This document shows, in pieces, positions 24,274-33,000 of a DNA stretch of 64,000 nucleotides (position 1 is the first letter of the stretch; every line of letters begins with the position of its first letter). The DNA is from CAZAPG01 sp964486935 (GTDB taxonomy: Bacteria > Chloroflexota > Anaerolineae > 4572-78 > J111). The notes beneath the pieces are model-generated. The model searched no databases and had not been told where the DNA came from. It saw only the letters and a list, made by a program, of their open reading frames with translations. Both the position numbers and the translations under genes were made by a program. The stretch lies in the NCBI GenBank assembly GCA_964486935.1, contig CAZAPG010000022.1, forward strand, positions 1 to 64,000, read 5' to 3'.

Positions 24274-24302
24274 TTTGCGTCTCATGTTTCCCATGCTATA
24301 AT
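24274..24302 (+). promoter_or_regulatory. Extended -10 promoter for the CcoG-like gene
   Basis: TGCTATAAT at 24294-24302 is a perfect extended -10. A poor -35 (TTTGCG, 24274) lies 17 nt before it. Transcription would begin near 24309, downstream of an in-frame TTG at 24241, which supports the ATG at 24343 as the start. Nothing else recognised in 24097-24273. Confidence 0.6.
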
Positions 24303-24342
24303 TTTGTTGTCTGGCAAGCACCATAAAGTGAATCCCCAAAGA

Positions 24343-25821
24343 ATGGCCTCAGAAACTGTAATCAAACTAAAATCTTACAATCCCAATTTATTTGATGCCG
24401 GAGACATCTTAACCTGGCCGCTGATTGGCCCTTTTTTGCGCTGGCGATTCTCCCGGCGGGTGATGCAGGCCGTTTTGCTGGCCGCAACCGGCTTTATTAT
24501 TTTTGACGGTTTGATTGGGCCGCAGCAAGCCCCCAAAAACCTGGCAACCGTCTCGGCCTGGATTCATTACCGGGGGCTGGTGGTGCTGGCGCTGCTGGTT
24601 GCCGGCAACCTGTTTTGCATGGCCTGCCCTTTTATGCTACCCCGCGAACTGGCCCGGCGTTTGGGCCAAATATTGGGGATTCAGGGGCAGGCGCCGCGCC
24701 CCCTGCGCAATAAATGGCTGGCGGCGGCGCTGCTGGCAGTTTTTTTTCTGGTATTTGAATGGTACGATTTGTGGGCCAGCCCGTGGTTAACCGCCTGGAT
24801 TATCCTGGCCTATTTTCTGATTGCTTTTGCGGTGGACACCTTTTTTCAGGGCGCCGCCTTTTGCAAATATGTGTGCCCGCTGGGGCAATTCAACTTTTTT
24901 GGCGCGCTGGTTTCGCCCGCCGAAATAAAAGTGCGTAGCGCCGATGTTTGCGCCAGTTGCCGCACCAAAGATTGCATTGCCGGCAACCGGCGCACCGGCC
25001 AGCGCGGCTGCGAGTTGTGGCTGTTTCAACAAAAAAAAGCGGGCAATATGGATTGCACCTTTTGCCTGGATTGCGTTTACGCCTGCCCCTACCAGAACGT
25101 CGGCCTGAAACTGCGGCTGCCTACCCAGGAATTATGGGACGACCCGCGCCGCTCCGGCGTGGGCCGTTTTAGCCAGCGTTGGGATTTGACCGCCCTGGTG
25201 GTGGTGCTGATTTTTGCAGCCTACCTCAACGCCTTTGGCATGATTACCCCGGTTTACGCCCTGCAACAAACCATTTCAAACTGGTTGAACACCACCCAGG
25301 AACTACCCAGCCTGCTGATTATTTTTGGCGCAGGCTTTATCATTGTGCCGGCCATTCTGCTGGCTGTAACCGCCTACTTCAGCCGGCTTCTGGCCGGGCG
25401 CGCTCACGAGTCGTTGGGCTTTTTGGTCCGCCGATTTGTTTACAGCCTGACGCCGCTGGCCTTTGGAGTTTGGTTATCGCACTACGCCTTCCATTTTCTT
25501 ACCGGCGCGCTAACGCTAATTCCGGTAACGCAATCCTTTTTGAATGACAGCGGCTTTTTTGTAGGGGTACCGCAGTGGCAGCTTGGCCCCATTGTGCCCG
25601 CCGAGTGGCTTTTTCCACTGCAAACGGCATTTATTTACCTTGGGCTATTGGGGTCGCTGGTGGCCGGTTTTCAAATTGCAATAAGTCATTACCAAAAACG
25701 ACACATTGCCCTGCGGGCCTTCATTCCCTGGGGGGTGTTGATGCTGTTGATGATGAGCGCGGCGCTGTGGATAATGTTTCAACCGATGGAAATGCGCGGA
25801 ACAATCTTTTTGGGGTTATAA
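24343..25821 (+). CDS. Membrane polyferredoxin, CcoG/FixG- or NapH-like
   Basis: 492 aa from ATG. Multi-span membrane protein with four cysteine groups: C92..C95 (FCMACP), C174...C178 (FCKYVCPLG), C203..C206....C211 plus C223 (CASCRTKDC), and C238..C241..C244...C248 (CTFCLDCVYACP). The last two fit a pair of 4Fe-4S clusters. CcoG reduces copper for cbb3 oxidase assembly; NapH and NosR relatives pass electrons from quinol. Next to an aa3 oxidase with CuA and CuB, and followed by a FixH-like gene, a copper-handling or assembly role is the best guess. Divergent from ctaC. Confidence 0.75.
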   Translation: MASETVIKLKSYNPNLFDAGDILTWPLIGPFLRWRFSRRVMQAVLLAATGFIIFDGLIGPQQAPKNLATVSAWIHYRGLVVLALLVAGNLFCMACPFMLPRELARRLGQILGIQGQAPRPLRNKWLAAALLAVFFLVFEWYDLWASPWLTAWIILAYFLIAFAVDTFFQGAAFCKYVCPLGQFNFFGALVSPAEIKVRSADVCASCRTKDCIAGNRRTGQRGCELWLFQQKKAGNMDCTFCLDCVYACPYQNVGLKLRLPTQELWDDPRRSGVGRFSQRWDLTALVVVLIFAAYLNAFGMITPVYALQQTISNWLNTTQELPSLLIIFGAGFIIVPAILLAVTAYFSRLLAGRAHESLGFLVRRFVYSLTPLAFGVWLSHYAFHFLTGALTLIPVTQSFLNDSGFFVGVPQWQLGPIVPAEWLFPLQTAFIYLGLLGSLVAGFQIAISHYQKRHIALRAFIPWGVLMLLMMSAALWIMFQPMEMRGTIFLGL

Positions 25822-25829
25822 ATCAAGCG

Positions 25830-26360
25830 ATGAAACAGCCTAAATTTTTTACATACCTGCTGCTAACATTAATCCTGTTAATTAGTCAGGCTTCTCCGGC
25901 GCTGGCTATTGGGCCGGGCACGGGCGGCAGCAAAATTAGGGTCAGCGACGAGCAAATTGGGCCGTATACGCTGCTGGTCGCCACCTCGCCGCTGCCGGTA
26001 ACGGTGGGCCAAATGAGCGTTTGGGTGCGCGTAACCGGCGCCCAAGATAATAAACTGCGCCGCGATGCCGTGGTAATGATTGCCGCCACCCCTCGCGGCG
26101 GCGGCCCCACCCTAACCACCCAGGGCACCCATAAAAACGCCGGTAATGATTTTGATTACGTCGGCCACCTGGATGTCGAGCAAAGCGGCCAGTGGGATGT
26201 GACCATTACCGTTGAGGATGACCTGGGCCAGGCCGAAGTTGCTTTTACCGAAACCGTTACCCGCGGCCGCAGCGCCTGGGGGCTGGTGGCCCTGGCCGTT
26301 CCCTTTATTGTGGCCGCCGGCGTGGTGGGGTATTACATGTGGCGGCGGTCGGCGGTTTGA
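25830..26360 (+). CDS. Secreted FixH/YtkA-like membrane-anchored protein
   Basis: 176 aa, ATG 8 nt after the polyferredoxin stop. Signal peptide (FTYLLLTLILLISQASPALA), one Ig-like beta domain of about 110 residues (PVTVGQMSVWVRVTG, HLDVEQSGQWDVTITVEDD) and a C-terminal span (GLVALAVPFIVAAGVVGYYM) with a WRRS tail. The beta domain resembles FixH/YtkA-type domains linked to oxidase assembly and copper. The pairing with a FixG-like gene supports that. No metal-binding motif is visible. Confidence 0.62.
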   Translation: MKQPKFFTYLLLTLILLISQASPALAIGPGTGGSKIRVSDEQIGPYTLLVATSPLPVTVGQMSVWVRVTGAQDNKLRRDAVVMIAATPRGGGPTLTTQGTHKNAGNDFDYVGHLDVEQSGQWDVTITVEDDLGQAEVAFTETVTRGRSAWGLVALAVPFIVAAGVVGYYMWRRSAV

Positions 26361-26369
26361 GCAAGGGGC

Positions 26370-26711
26370 TTACAAACCGTAAGCCTCAAATTCCTCGTCG
26401 GTAATAACGATATCCAGATAAGCCCCAATTTTTCTCACCAGCCTGTCGCCCTGGGGCGAGGTAGCCATAATATAAAACCCCGACCAGTTGTCCCAGCCCA
26501 TCAGCAGTTCAATATCGGCCTGCCGGCAAACCGTTACAATCTGGTCAACACTAATTTTGGGTGGCATTGGGGTAGAGCATCCAAACTCGGAAATCAGAAT
26601 ATCGCTAATTTTTTCAATAATTTGGGCCGAGGCGTCGTAAATTTCATACGACACGTGCCCGTTGGCAGCTTTAATAAATTTTCCGCTGAGAATTTGATTT
26701 GGCGAGGTCAT
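26370..26711 (-). CDS. Hypothetical protein
   Basis: 113 aa, acidic, soluble. It reads as a compact alpha/beta protein: YEIYDASAQIIEKISDIL, then VDQIVTVCRQADIELLMGWDNWSGFYIMA is the middle (core LMGWDNWSGFYI), ending TDEEFEAYGL. I do not recognise the family. It ends 9 bp from the FixH-like gene stop, convergent, and starts 32 bp from the direct repeats. Confidence 0.6.
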   Translation of the reverse strand: MTSPNQILSGKFIKAANGHVSYEIYDASAQIIEKISDILISEFGCSTPMPPKISVDQIVTVCRQADIELLMGWDNWSGFYIMATSPQGDRLVRKIGAYLDIVITDEEFEAYGL

Positions 26712-26742
26712 TTGTCTCTTTCAGTTTGAAATAGTAATTTCC

Positions 26743-26903
26743 ACCGGCGCAATAGCCGCACCGGAATGGGGATAAAATGGGGGGGGAACACCCCCCACGC
26801 CCCCCGACCCTTCGGGTAATTATTCTACCGGCGCAATAGCCGCACCGGGGAAGGGGTAAAATGGGGGGAACACCCCCCACGCCCCCCGACCCTTTGGGCA
26901 ATT
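26743..26903. repeat. Two direct 80-bp repeats with G/C-run hairpins
   Basis: Copies start at 26743 and 26827 (84 bp apart). Each begins ACCGGCGCAATAGCCGCACC, then an A-rich step, then a run of Gs, AACA, a run of Cs, CACGCCCCCCGACCC and TTYGGGYAAT. G-run and C-run can pair as a strong hairpin in each copy. It lies between galK and the 113-aa gene, just past the galK stop. Confidence 0.85.
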
Positions 26904-26910
26904 GTTTGAA

Positions 26911-28059
26911 TTAACACACCCCCGCGCCCGCCGAAGCCTGACAAACATACACCGTGGCTTCCAGGCGCGATGCCGCCGGGTAATTTTTGGCAATCGCAGC
27001 TTTAACCTCGGCCACCAGCTCTTGCGGGGCCAGGGCCACCACGCAGCCGCCAAAGCCGCCGCCGGTCATCCGCGCGCCGCCCGCTTCGCCAATCACCGCG
27101 CCGATAATCTCCACCAGCGCGTCGATGGGCGGTACGGTAATTTCAAAGTCATCCCGCATCGAAATATGAGATTCGGCCATCAGCCGGCCCATCAGCTTCA
27201 GGTCGCCGCGCTTCAGCGCCTCGGCGGCGGCCCGGGTGCGGGCGTTCTCGCTAATTACGTGCCGGGCGCGTTTGGCGACAGTTTCCTCCAGTTCGTCCTG
27301 ATGCAAAGCAAATACATCAGCCGGCACGTCGCGCAGGGCCGGTACGCCAAAGTGGGCAGCGGCGGCTTCGCACTCGCGGCGGCGGGTGTTATATTCGCTA
27401 TCGACCAGCCCCCGTTTGACGTTGCTGTTGGCAATGATAATGGCGGTACCGGCGGGGATGGGCACGGCGCTGTAATCCAAACTGCGGCAGTCAATCAACA
27501 GGGCGTGGTTTTGCTGCCCCAGCGCCGAAATGAACTGGTCCATAATACCGGTTCTGATGCCGACAAACTCATTTTCGGCCTGCTGCCCGGCCAGGGCAAT
27601 GGTTTTGCCATCAACCTCAAGGTTGCTCAGGCGGGTCAGGGCCGCGCCCACCACCACCTCCAGCGAGGCTGATGAACTCAGCCCCGCGCCTTTGGGCACG
27701 TCTCCGGCAATCACCAAATCTGCGCCAGAAAGCCGGTATCCCCGCTGAAACAAGGCCCAGGCCACGCCGCGGGCATAGTTGCTCCACGGCGCGGCGGCGT
27801 CGGGGGGGATGTCAGCCTGAAGCTGAAACGCGCTGACTTGCCGGTTGTAATCAGCCGCCACAACTGCCACGGTGTTATCGCTGCGGGCGGCGGCGGCCAC
27901 CACCGTTTGGTAATTGATGGCGCAGGGCAGCACAAAACCGTCGTTGTAATCGGTGTGCTCGCCAATCAGGTTGACTCGCCCCGGCGCGCGGAAGCAGTGG
28001 GTTGGTTCATAACCAAAATGGGTCTTAAACAGGGTTGTTGTTTTCTGTTGGAGACTCAT
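26911..28059 (-). CDS. galK: Galactokinase
   Basis: 382 aa from the ATG with AAGGAA upstream (an earlier in-frame start would add ten residues). GHMP kinase that makes galactose 1-phosphate in the Leloir pathway. Motifs: PGRVNLIGEHTDYNDG (26-41), the galactokinase signature; VPKGAGLSSSASLEV for ATP; GGGFGGCVVAL near the C-terminus. No galT or galE adjacent. A possible link to the sugar uptake genes elsewhere is only inference. Ends beside the direct repeats. Confidence 0.94.
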   Translation of the reverse strand: MSLQQKTTTLFKTHFGYEPTHCFRAPGRVNLIGEHTDYNDGFVLPCAINYQTVVAAAARSDNTVAVVAADYNRQVSAFQLQADIPPDAAAPWSNYARGVAWALFQRGYRLSGADLVIAGDVPKGAGLSSSASLEVVVGAALTRLSNLEVDGKTIALAGQQAENEFVGIRTGIMDQFISALGQQNHALLIDCRSLDYSAVPIPAGTAIIIANSNVKRGLVDSEYNTRRRECEAAAAHFGVPALRDVPADVFALHQDELEETVAKRARHVISENARTRAAAEALKRGDLKLMGRLMAESHISMRDDFEITVPPIDALVEIIGAVIGEAGGARMTGGGFGGCVVALAPQELVAEVKAAIAKNYPAASRLEATVYVCQASAGAGVC

Positions 28060-28122
28060 CGAAATATTCCTTAAGTTTGTGGAGTTCATAGGGTTCCGAC
28101 TCTATAAACTCGCCTAACTCAT

Positions 28123-29166
28123 TTAACCCGGTTTTGAATATCCCAGCCAGCGCAGTTCGTTTTCTTTTTTGCGCCATTTGGGCCGCACTTTGACCCACAA
28201 CTCCAGGTAAACTTTAGCGCCTACCAGCGCCTCGATTTCTGGCCTGGCCTGCTGCCCAATTTGTTTGAGCATTTGCCCCTTTTGCCCAATGACAATTTGC
28301 TTTTGCGTTTGACGCTCAACCACAATGTTGGCGCTGATGTAGATTAAATTCTCGCGCCGGGGTTTGAATTCGGTAACGTAAACGGCCAGCGCGTGCGGCA
28401 CTTCCTGGCGCAAAATAGCCAGCGCGGCTTCGCGGACCATCTCGGCCACAATAAAGCGGGTTTGCTGGTCGGTGACTTGTTCGGCGGGGTAAAAGCGCGG
28501 GCCGGGCGGCAGGCAGTCGGTAATGCGTTGCAGCAGGGTGATTAAATTATCGCCCTGGGTGGCCGAGAGCAGCAACTGGTCGCTGACCGGGCATAGTTCT
28601 GTAAAGGGTTGGGCCAGGGTTGGCCCGTCAAGCTGTTCGGGCGGCAGCAGGTCGATTTTATTGAGCGCCAGAATGACCGGCAAAGGCGCATCGCCGCGAG
28701 CGGCGAGTTTGGTTTGGGCGTCTTGAATGGCCTCGGCTACCAGCCGGTCGGCGGGGTGGGGCGGTTCGGCGGCGTCAACCAGCCAAACAATTACGTCGGC
28801 ATCGGGAATGGCCTCGCGGGCGGTTGCAACCAGATACTCGCCCAGCTTGTGGTGGGGCGCGTGAATGCCCGGCGTATCAACAAAAATTACCTGGGCCGGC
28901 GGGCAGGCCGCCGATAATTCCGGGTGCGACTCGGAGGGCAGGGTCAAAATGCCCAAAAGCTGGTTGCGGGTGGTTTGCGGCTTGGGGCTGACAATGGCAA
29001 TTTTTTGGCCCAGATAGTGGTTCATCAAGGTTGATTTGCCCACGTTAGGCCGGCCAATAACGGCCACAAAGCCAGAGCGATGGCCGGGCGGCAGGTCGTC
29101 ATCAATGAGCGGCGCCGGCTCTATATCATCCAATTCGGTTAAATCAAAATCTTCAAAATCATCCAT
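28123..29166 (-). CDS. era: GTPase Era with acidic N-terminal extension
   Basis: 347 aa. Binds 16S rRNA and helps mature the small subunit. G1 GRPNVGKS (38-45), switch region PQTTRN, G3 DTPGIH, G4 NKIDLL, then a C-terminal KH domain (IVIGQKGQMLKQIG). The first about 30 residues (DDFEDFDLTELDDIEPAPL) are acidic and not part of the usual protein. It starts 3 nt after the yhhQ stop, so the two are co-transcribed. Confidence 0.95.
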   Translation of the reverse strand: MDDFEDFDLTELDDIEPAPLIDDDLPPGHRSGFVAVIGRPNVGKSTLMNHYLGQKIAIVSPKPQTTRNQLLGILTLPSESHPELSAACPPAQVIFVDTPGIHAPHHKLGEYLVATAREAIPDADVIVWLVDAAEPPHPADRLVAEAIQDAQTKLAARGDAPLPVILALNKIDLLPPEQLDGPTLAQPFTELCPVSDQLLLSATQGDNLITLLQRITDCLPPGPRFYPAEQVTDQQTRFIVAEMVREAALAILRQEVPHALAVYVTEFKPRRENLIYISANIVVERQTQKQIVIGQKGQMLKQIGQQARPEIEALVGAKVYLELWVKVRPKWRKKENELRWLGYSKPG

Positions 29167-29169
29167 AGC

Positions 29170-29883
29170 TTATGAGGCCAGGGTAAACGGGTTAAAGTTG
29201 GTCTCCCGGTCGTAGTAATCTTCCTGCTCGGCCCGTTTCAAAAAGCCAACAATAGCGTAGGTGGCCGGGGTAAAGATAACTTCAATTGCCACTTTAAATA
29301 TGTAGTTAGCCACAATCAGGCTGAGCGCAATCTCCGGCGGAAAAACGCCAAACAGTGTGGCAACCACCACAAACAGCACCGTGTCGATGCCCTCGCCCAC
29401 CAGCGTACTGCCGATGGTGCGGCTCCACAGCCAGCGCCCCTCGGTGGCTACTTTCATCTTGGCCAGCACATAGCTGTTTGAAAACTCGCCGGCAAAGTAG
29501 GCCACCAGGCTGGCGATAATAATGCCGCCGGTGGCAACGCCGCCCAAAATGGCGCTGTAGGCTTCTTGCCCGGCGTATTGCTGCCAGGTTACTTCGCCCG
29601 GCATCAGCCCGATAATCCAGAAAGTCACAGACATCAGCGCGGCGGTGGCAAAGCCGGCCCAAATGACTCGCCGCGAGCGTTTGTAGCCGTACACCTCGGT
29701 CAGAATGTCGCCAAAAATATAGCTGATGGGAAACAGCAGCGTGCCGGCATCAAAGGCCAGGGGCAGGCCAAAAATACTCACGCCCCAATCAATTATTTTG
29801 GCCGATGAAGCAATGTTGCTAATCAGCAGCACCGCCACAAAAATAGCCACAATAAAATCATAATATTTGTAGGTTCGACCCAT
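29170..29883 (-). CDS. yhhQ: YhhQ/VUT-family queuosine precursor transporter
   Basis: 237 aa, about six spans. YhhQ imports preQ0/preQ1 for queuosine tRNA modification. Motifs: LLISNIASSAKIIDWG, FPISYIFGDILTEVYGYKRS (gDil.EvYG signature), and YFAGEFSNSYVLAKMK. Normal length. Upstream of era and probably co-transcribed with it. I see no convincing preQ1 riboswitch in the 158-bp gap to the A2M gene. Confidence 0.9.
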   Translation of the reverse strand: MGRTYKYYDFIVAIFVAVLLISNIASSAKIIDWGVSIFGLPLAFDAGTLLFPISYIFGDILTEVYGYKRSRRVIWAGFATAALMSVTFWIIGLMPGEVTWQQYAGQEAYSAILGGVATGGIIIASLVAYFAGEFSNSYVLAKMKVATEGRWLWSRTIGSTLVGEGIDTVLFVVVATLFGVFPPEIALSLIVANYIFKVAIEVIFTPATYAIVGFLKRAEQEDYYDRETNFNPFTLAS

Positions 29884-29985
29884 AATTTGTTACCCGGTTG
29901 CCTCTCGTCAAAAATCGCGCCAGACATTTTAGCATAGGGCGCTAAAAATGTATAACATTGGGTTGAAAAAACTGAAGGGAACTCC

Positions 29986-30013
29986 TTGACCAGGTTCAGC
30001 GTCTATGTATCAT
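29986..30013 (+). promoter_or_regulatory. Sigma-70-like promoter for the A2M gene
   Basis: TTGACC (29986-29991), a 16-nt spacer and TATCAT (30008-30013). The start would fall near 30020, about 20 nt before the GTG. An AAGGAG site at 30029-30034 fits. Confidence 0.55.
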
Positions 30014-30041
30014 AACAGATAGCGCATCAAGGAGATTCACC

Positions 30042-33000
30042 GTGCAATTAAACTCAAAGTTCAAACGTTATTTGTCATTTGTCATGTGTCACACGTTGCG
30101 GTCACTCGTCACTCGTTACGCAACACGCACTATGAAATGCCCTTTGGGTACGCCCTACGCCCTACGCAACACGCTCCCCCTTCTCATCCTCGTCATCATT
30201 TCCGCCTGCACCCCCGGAGCCACGCCCACGCCCGGCGCGCAGGCAGTGACGCCCGCAATCAACGCCACCCCCTCGCCCACGCCTACCAGCCCGCCGCCCC
30301 CGCCTAAAGTGACCTTCACCCCGGTTGAGCCGGGCACTGTCTCGCCCATTATTGCGCAGCGATTCCCCCGCCGGGGCGAGGAGCTGCCGCCCGACGAGGC
30401 CATCGAACTGGTGTTTGACCGGGCTATGAATCAGCAGGCTGTGGCCGACGCCTTTACCCTGCAATCTGCCGAGGCCCAGCCCAAAATTATCGACGGCGCC
30501 TTTGACTGGCCCAACGAGCGCACCTTGCGTTTTACCCCGGCCCGGCCACTGGAACGCAGCACCGTTTACGACGCTATTTTAACTCAACAGGCCACCGCCG
30601 CCGATGGCGCGCCGCTGGCCGAGCCGTTCACCTTCCGCTTCAGCACGCCCGGTTTTCTGGAAGTCACCCAGGTAATTCCCGCCGGCGGCACAACCGATGT
30701 GGAGACCAACCCCACCATCACCGTTATGTTCAACCGGCCTGTGGTGCCGCTCACCTCGCTGGCCCAGGCCGAGAACTTTCCCCAGCCGCTGGAATTTGAG
30801 CCGGCCATCTCCGGTAGCGGCGAGTGGCTGAATACCTCCATTTACGTGTTCCGGCCCGATAGGGATATTGCCGGCGGCACTACCTTTAAGGCGCGGGTCA
30901 AAGCCGGCCTGGAGGACGTGTCGGGCAATACCCTGCTGCCCAACAATTTTGAGTGGCAATTTACCACCCAGCCGCCGGAAGTTGTTTTCACCGAGCCAAA
31001 CGACGGCCAAACCCTGGTGCCGATTGAAAACGCCATCAAAATTACCTTTAACCAGCCAATTGATGACGCATCGGCGCGGGAAAGGTTCAAGCTTGATGCC
31101 GGCGGACTTTTTGGCGGCAACATCCCCGGCCAGTTTGAGGTCCTCAACAACACCCTCACCTTTACCCCCGCCGAGCGATTGGAGTTTGACGCCACCTATC
31201 AGGTCACTATCGACGCGGGCGTGACCAACGCCGCCGGCGGCAGCGGCATGCGCCAGCCCTACAGTTTTCGCTTTACCACCGTGCCCCTGCCCCGTATCGT
31301 CGAAACCCGCCCCGCCGATGGCGACAACAACGCCTCGCCCTACACCGATTTCACCATCCTTTTCAACGCGCCCATCAATCCGGCTACGGTGATGCCGCAT
31401 GTCGAAATGACCCCGCCGCTGCCGGTAACGCCAACGCTGGTTTACACCTCCTACTCGCCCTGGAACAACAGCTTCAGCTTTAGCTTTGGGGCCAAACCTT
31501 CCAGCGAGTACAGCGTGCGTATCAGCCCCGGCATCGAGGACCCTTATGGCAACCAGACCAGCGAAAACCTGCTCGTGCGCTTTCGCACCCAGCCCCTGCG
31601 CCCCAACTACCAGCTCCGCATCCCCGATATCGTTGCCACCTACGATGCCGGCCTGCCGGCCAAAATGGTCGTCGGCTTCATCAATGTCAACACGCTCAAC
31701 CTGCGCCTCTACCGGCTGAACGAGGATGAGATTTTGCGCCCGGAATGGGAATGGTGGGATTTTCAGCCCGACTCCTCAAAACTGGTCAGAGCCTGGCAAG
31801 AGCGGCTGGAAGGCCCCGCCGACGAGCAAAGCTTCCACCCTCTTGACCTGGTTGAAGGCGGCGGCCCGCTGGAGCCGGGCCTCTACCTGCTCGATACCGA
31901 CTCGCCCCAGGTTGAATACCGCAACAACTACGGCCAGCGCCATTTGATGGTCGTTACCAAAAGCAACCTTACCCTCAAAGCCGGGCAGCGCGACGCGCTG
32001 GCCTGGGTAACAGACCTGGCTACCGGCCGGCCGGTGGCGGGGCAGGAAGTTGCTTTTTACAATGAAGACCGTGACAGGTTGGGGGTCGCCACTACCAACA
32101 GCGACGGCCTGGCCCAACTGGATTTAAGCCAGCGCCGCAACCGCAGCAATATTCTGGCGGTGGTGCTGCCCAACGGGCAGCAAAACTTCAGCGCCGTCTC
32201 CGAAAACTGGGCGCGCGGCGTTAGCCCCTATGAGTTTGGGCTGGATTTTGCCTACCAACTGCCCGATTACAACATTCACATTTATACCGACCGGCCCATC
32301 TACCGCCCCGGCCAAACCATCTACTTCAAAGGCATTATCCGCGCCGAAGATGACGTGGACTTTCGCCTGCCAGATTTGGGCCGGGTGATGGTTACGGTGC
32401 GCGACGCCAACTACGAGATTATTCTGGAAGAAGAGGTGCAGGTCAGCCCTGCCGGAACCTTTAACGGCGAGGTTACGCTGGCAGAGGGGGCCGCGCTGGG
32501 CAGCTACGTTATCAGCCTCAGCTTTGCCGACCAGTACAGCGAGCAGTATGTGCAGGTGGCCGCTTACCGCCCGCCGGAGTTTGAAGTGACCGTTGAGCCG
32601 GACGCCCCGGAACGGCTGCGCGGCGACGACGTGCAGGCCGTCATCAACACCAGCTACTTTTTTGGCGGCCCGCTGGCCGGCGCCAACATCTCCTGGAATG
32701 TGCTGGCCGAAAATTACCGCTTCGAGCCGCCCCAATTGGGCAACTACAGCTTTAGCGACGCCGACGACCCCTACGTTTGTTTCGATTGCTGGTGGTACCG
32801 CTTCGACTCCTTCCCGCAGCCCATCCTCAGCGGTAGCGGCGTGTCGGATGCCAGCGGTCGCCTTGAAATCTCGCTGGACGGCCAGCAAATTGACGCTGCT
32901 CTGGAAACGGGCAGCTATCGCCTCATCATCGAGGCCACGGCCACCGGCCCGGATAATCAGGTTATCTCCGGCCGCAGCAGCCTTATTTTGCACAAGGGCG

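Noticed and set aside
24241..24342. TTG start for the polyferredoxin
   Set aside because: It lies upstream of the likely promoter (extended -10 at 24294-24302) and lacks a ribosome site.
29884..29985. preQ1 riboswitch upstream of yhhQ
   Set aside because: No recognisable aptamer or pseudoknot pairing was found by eye.
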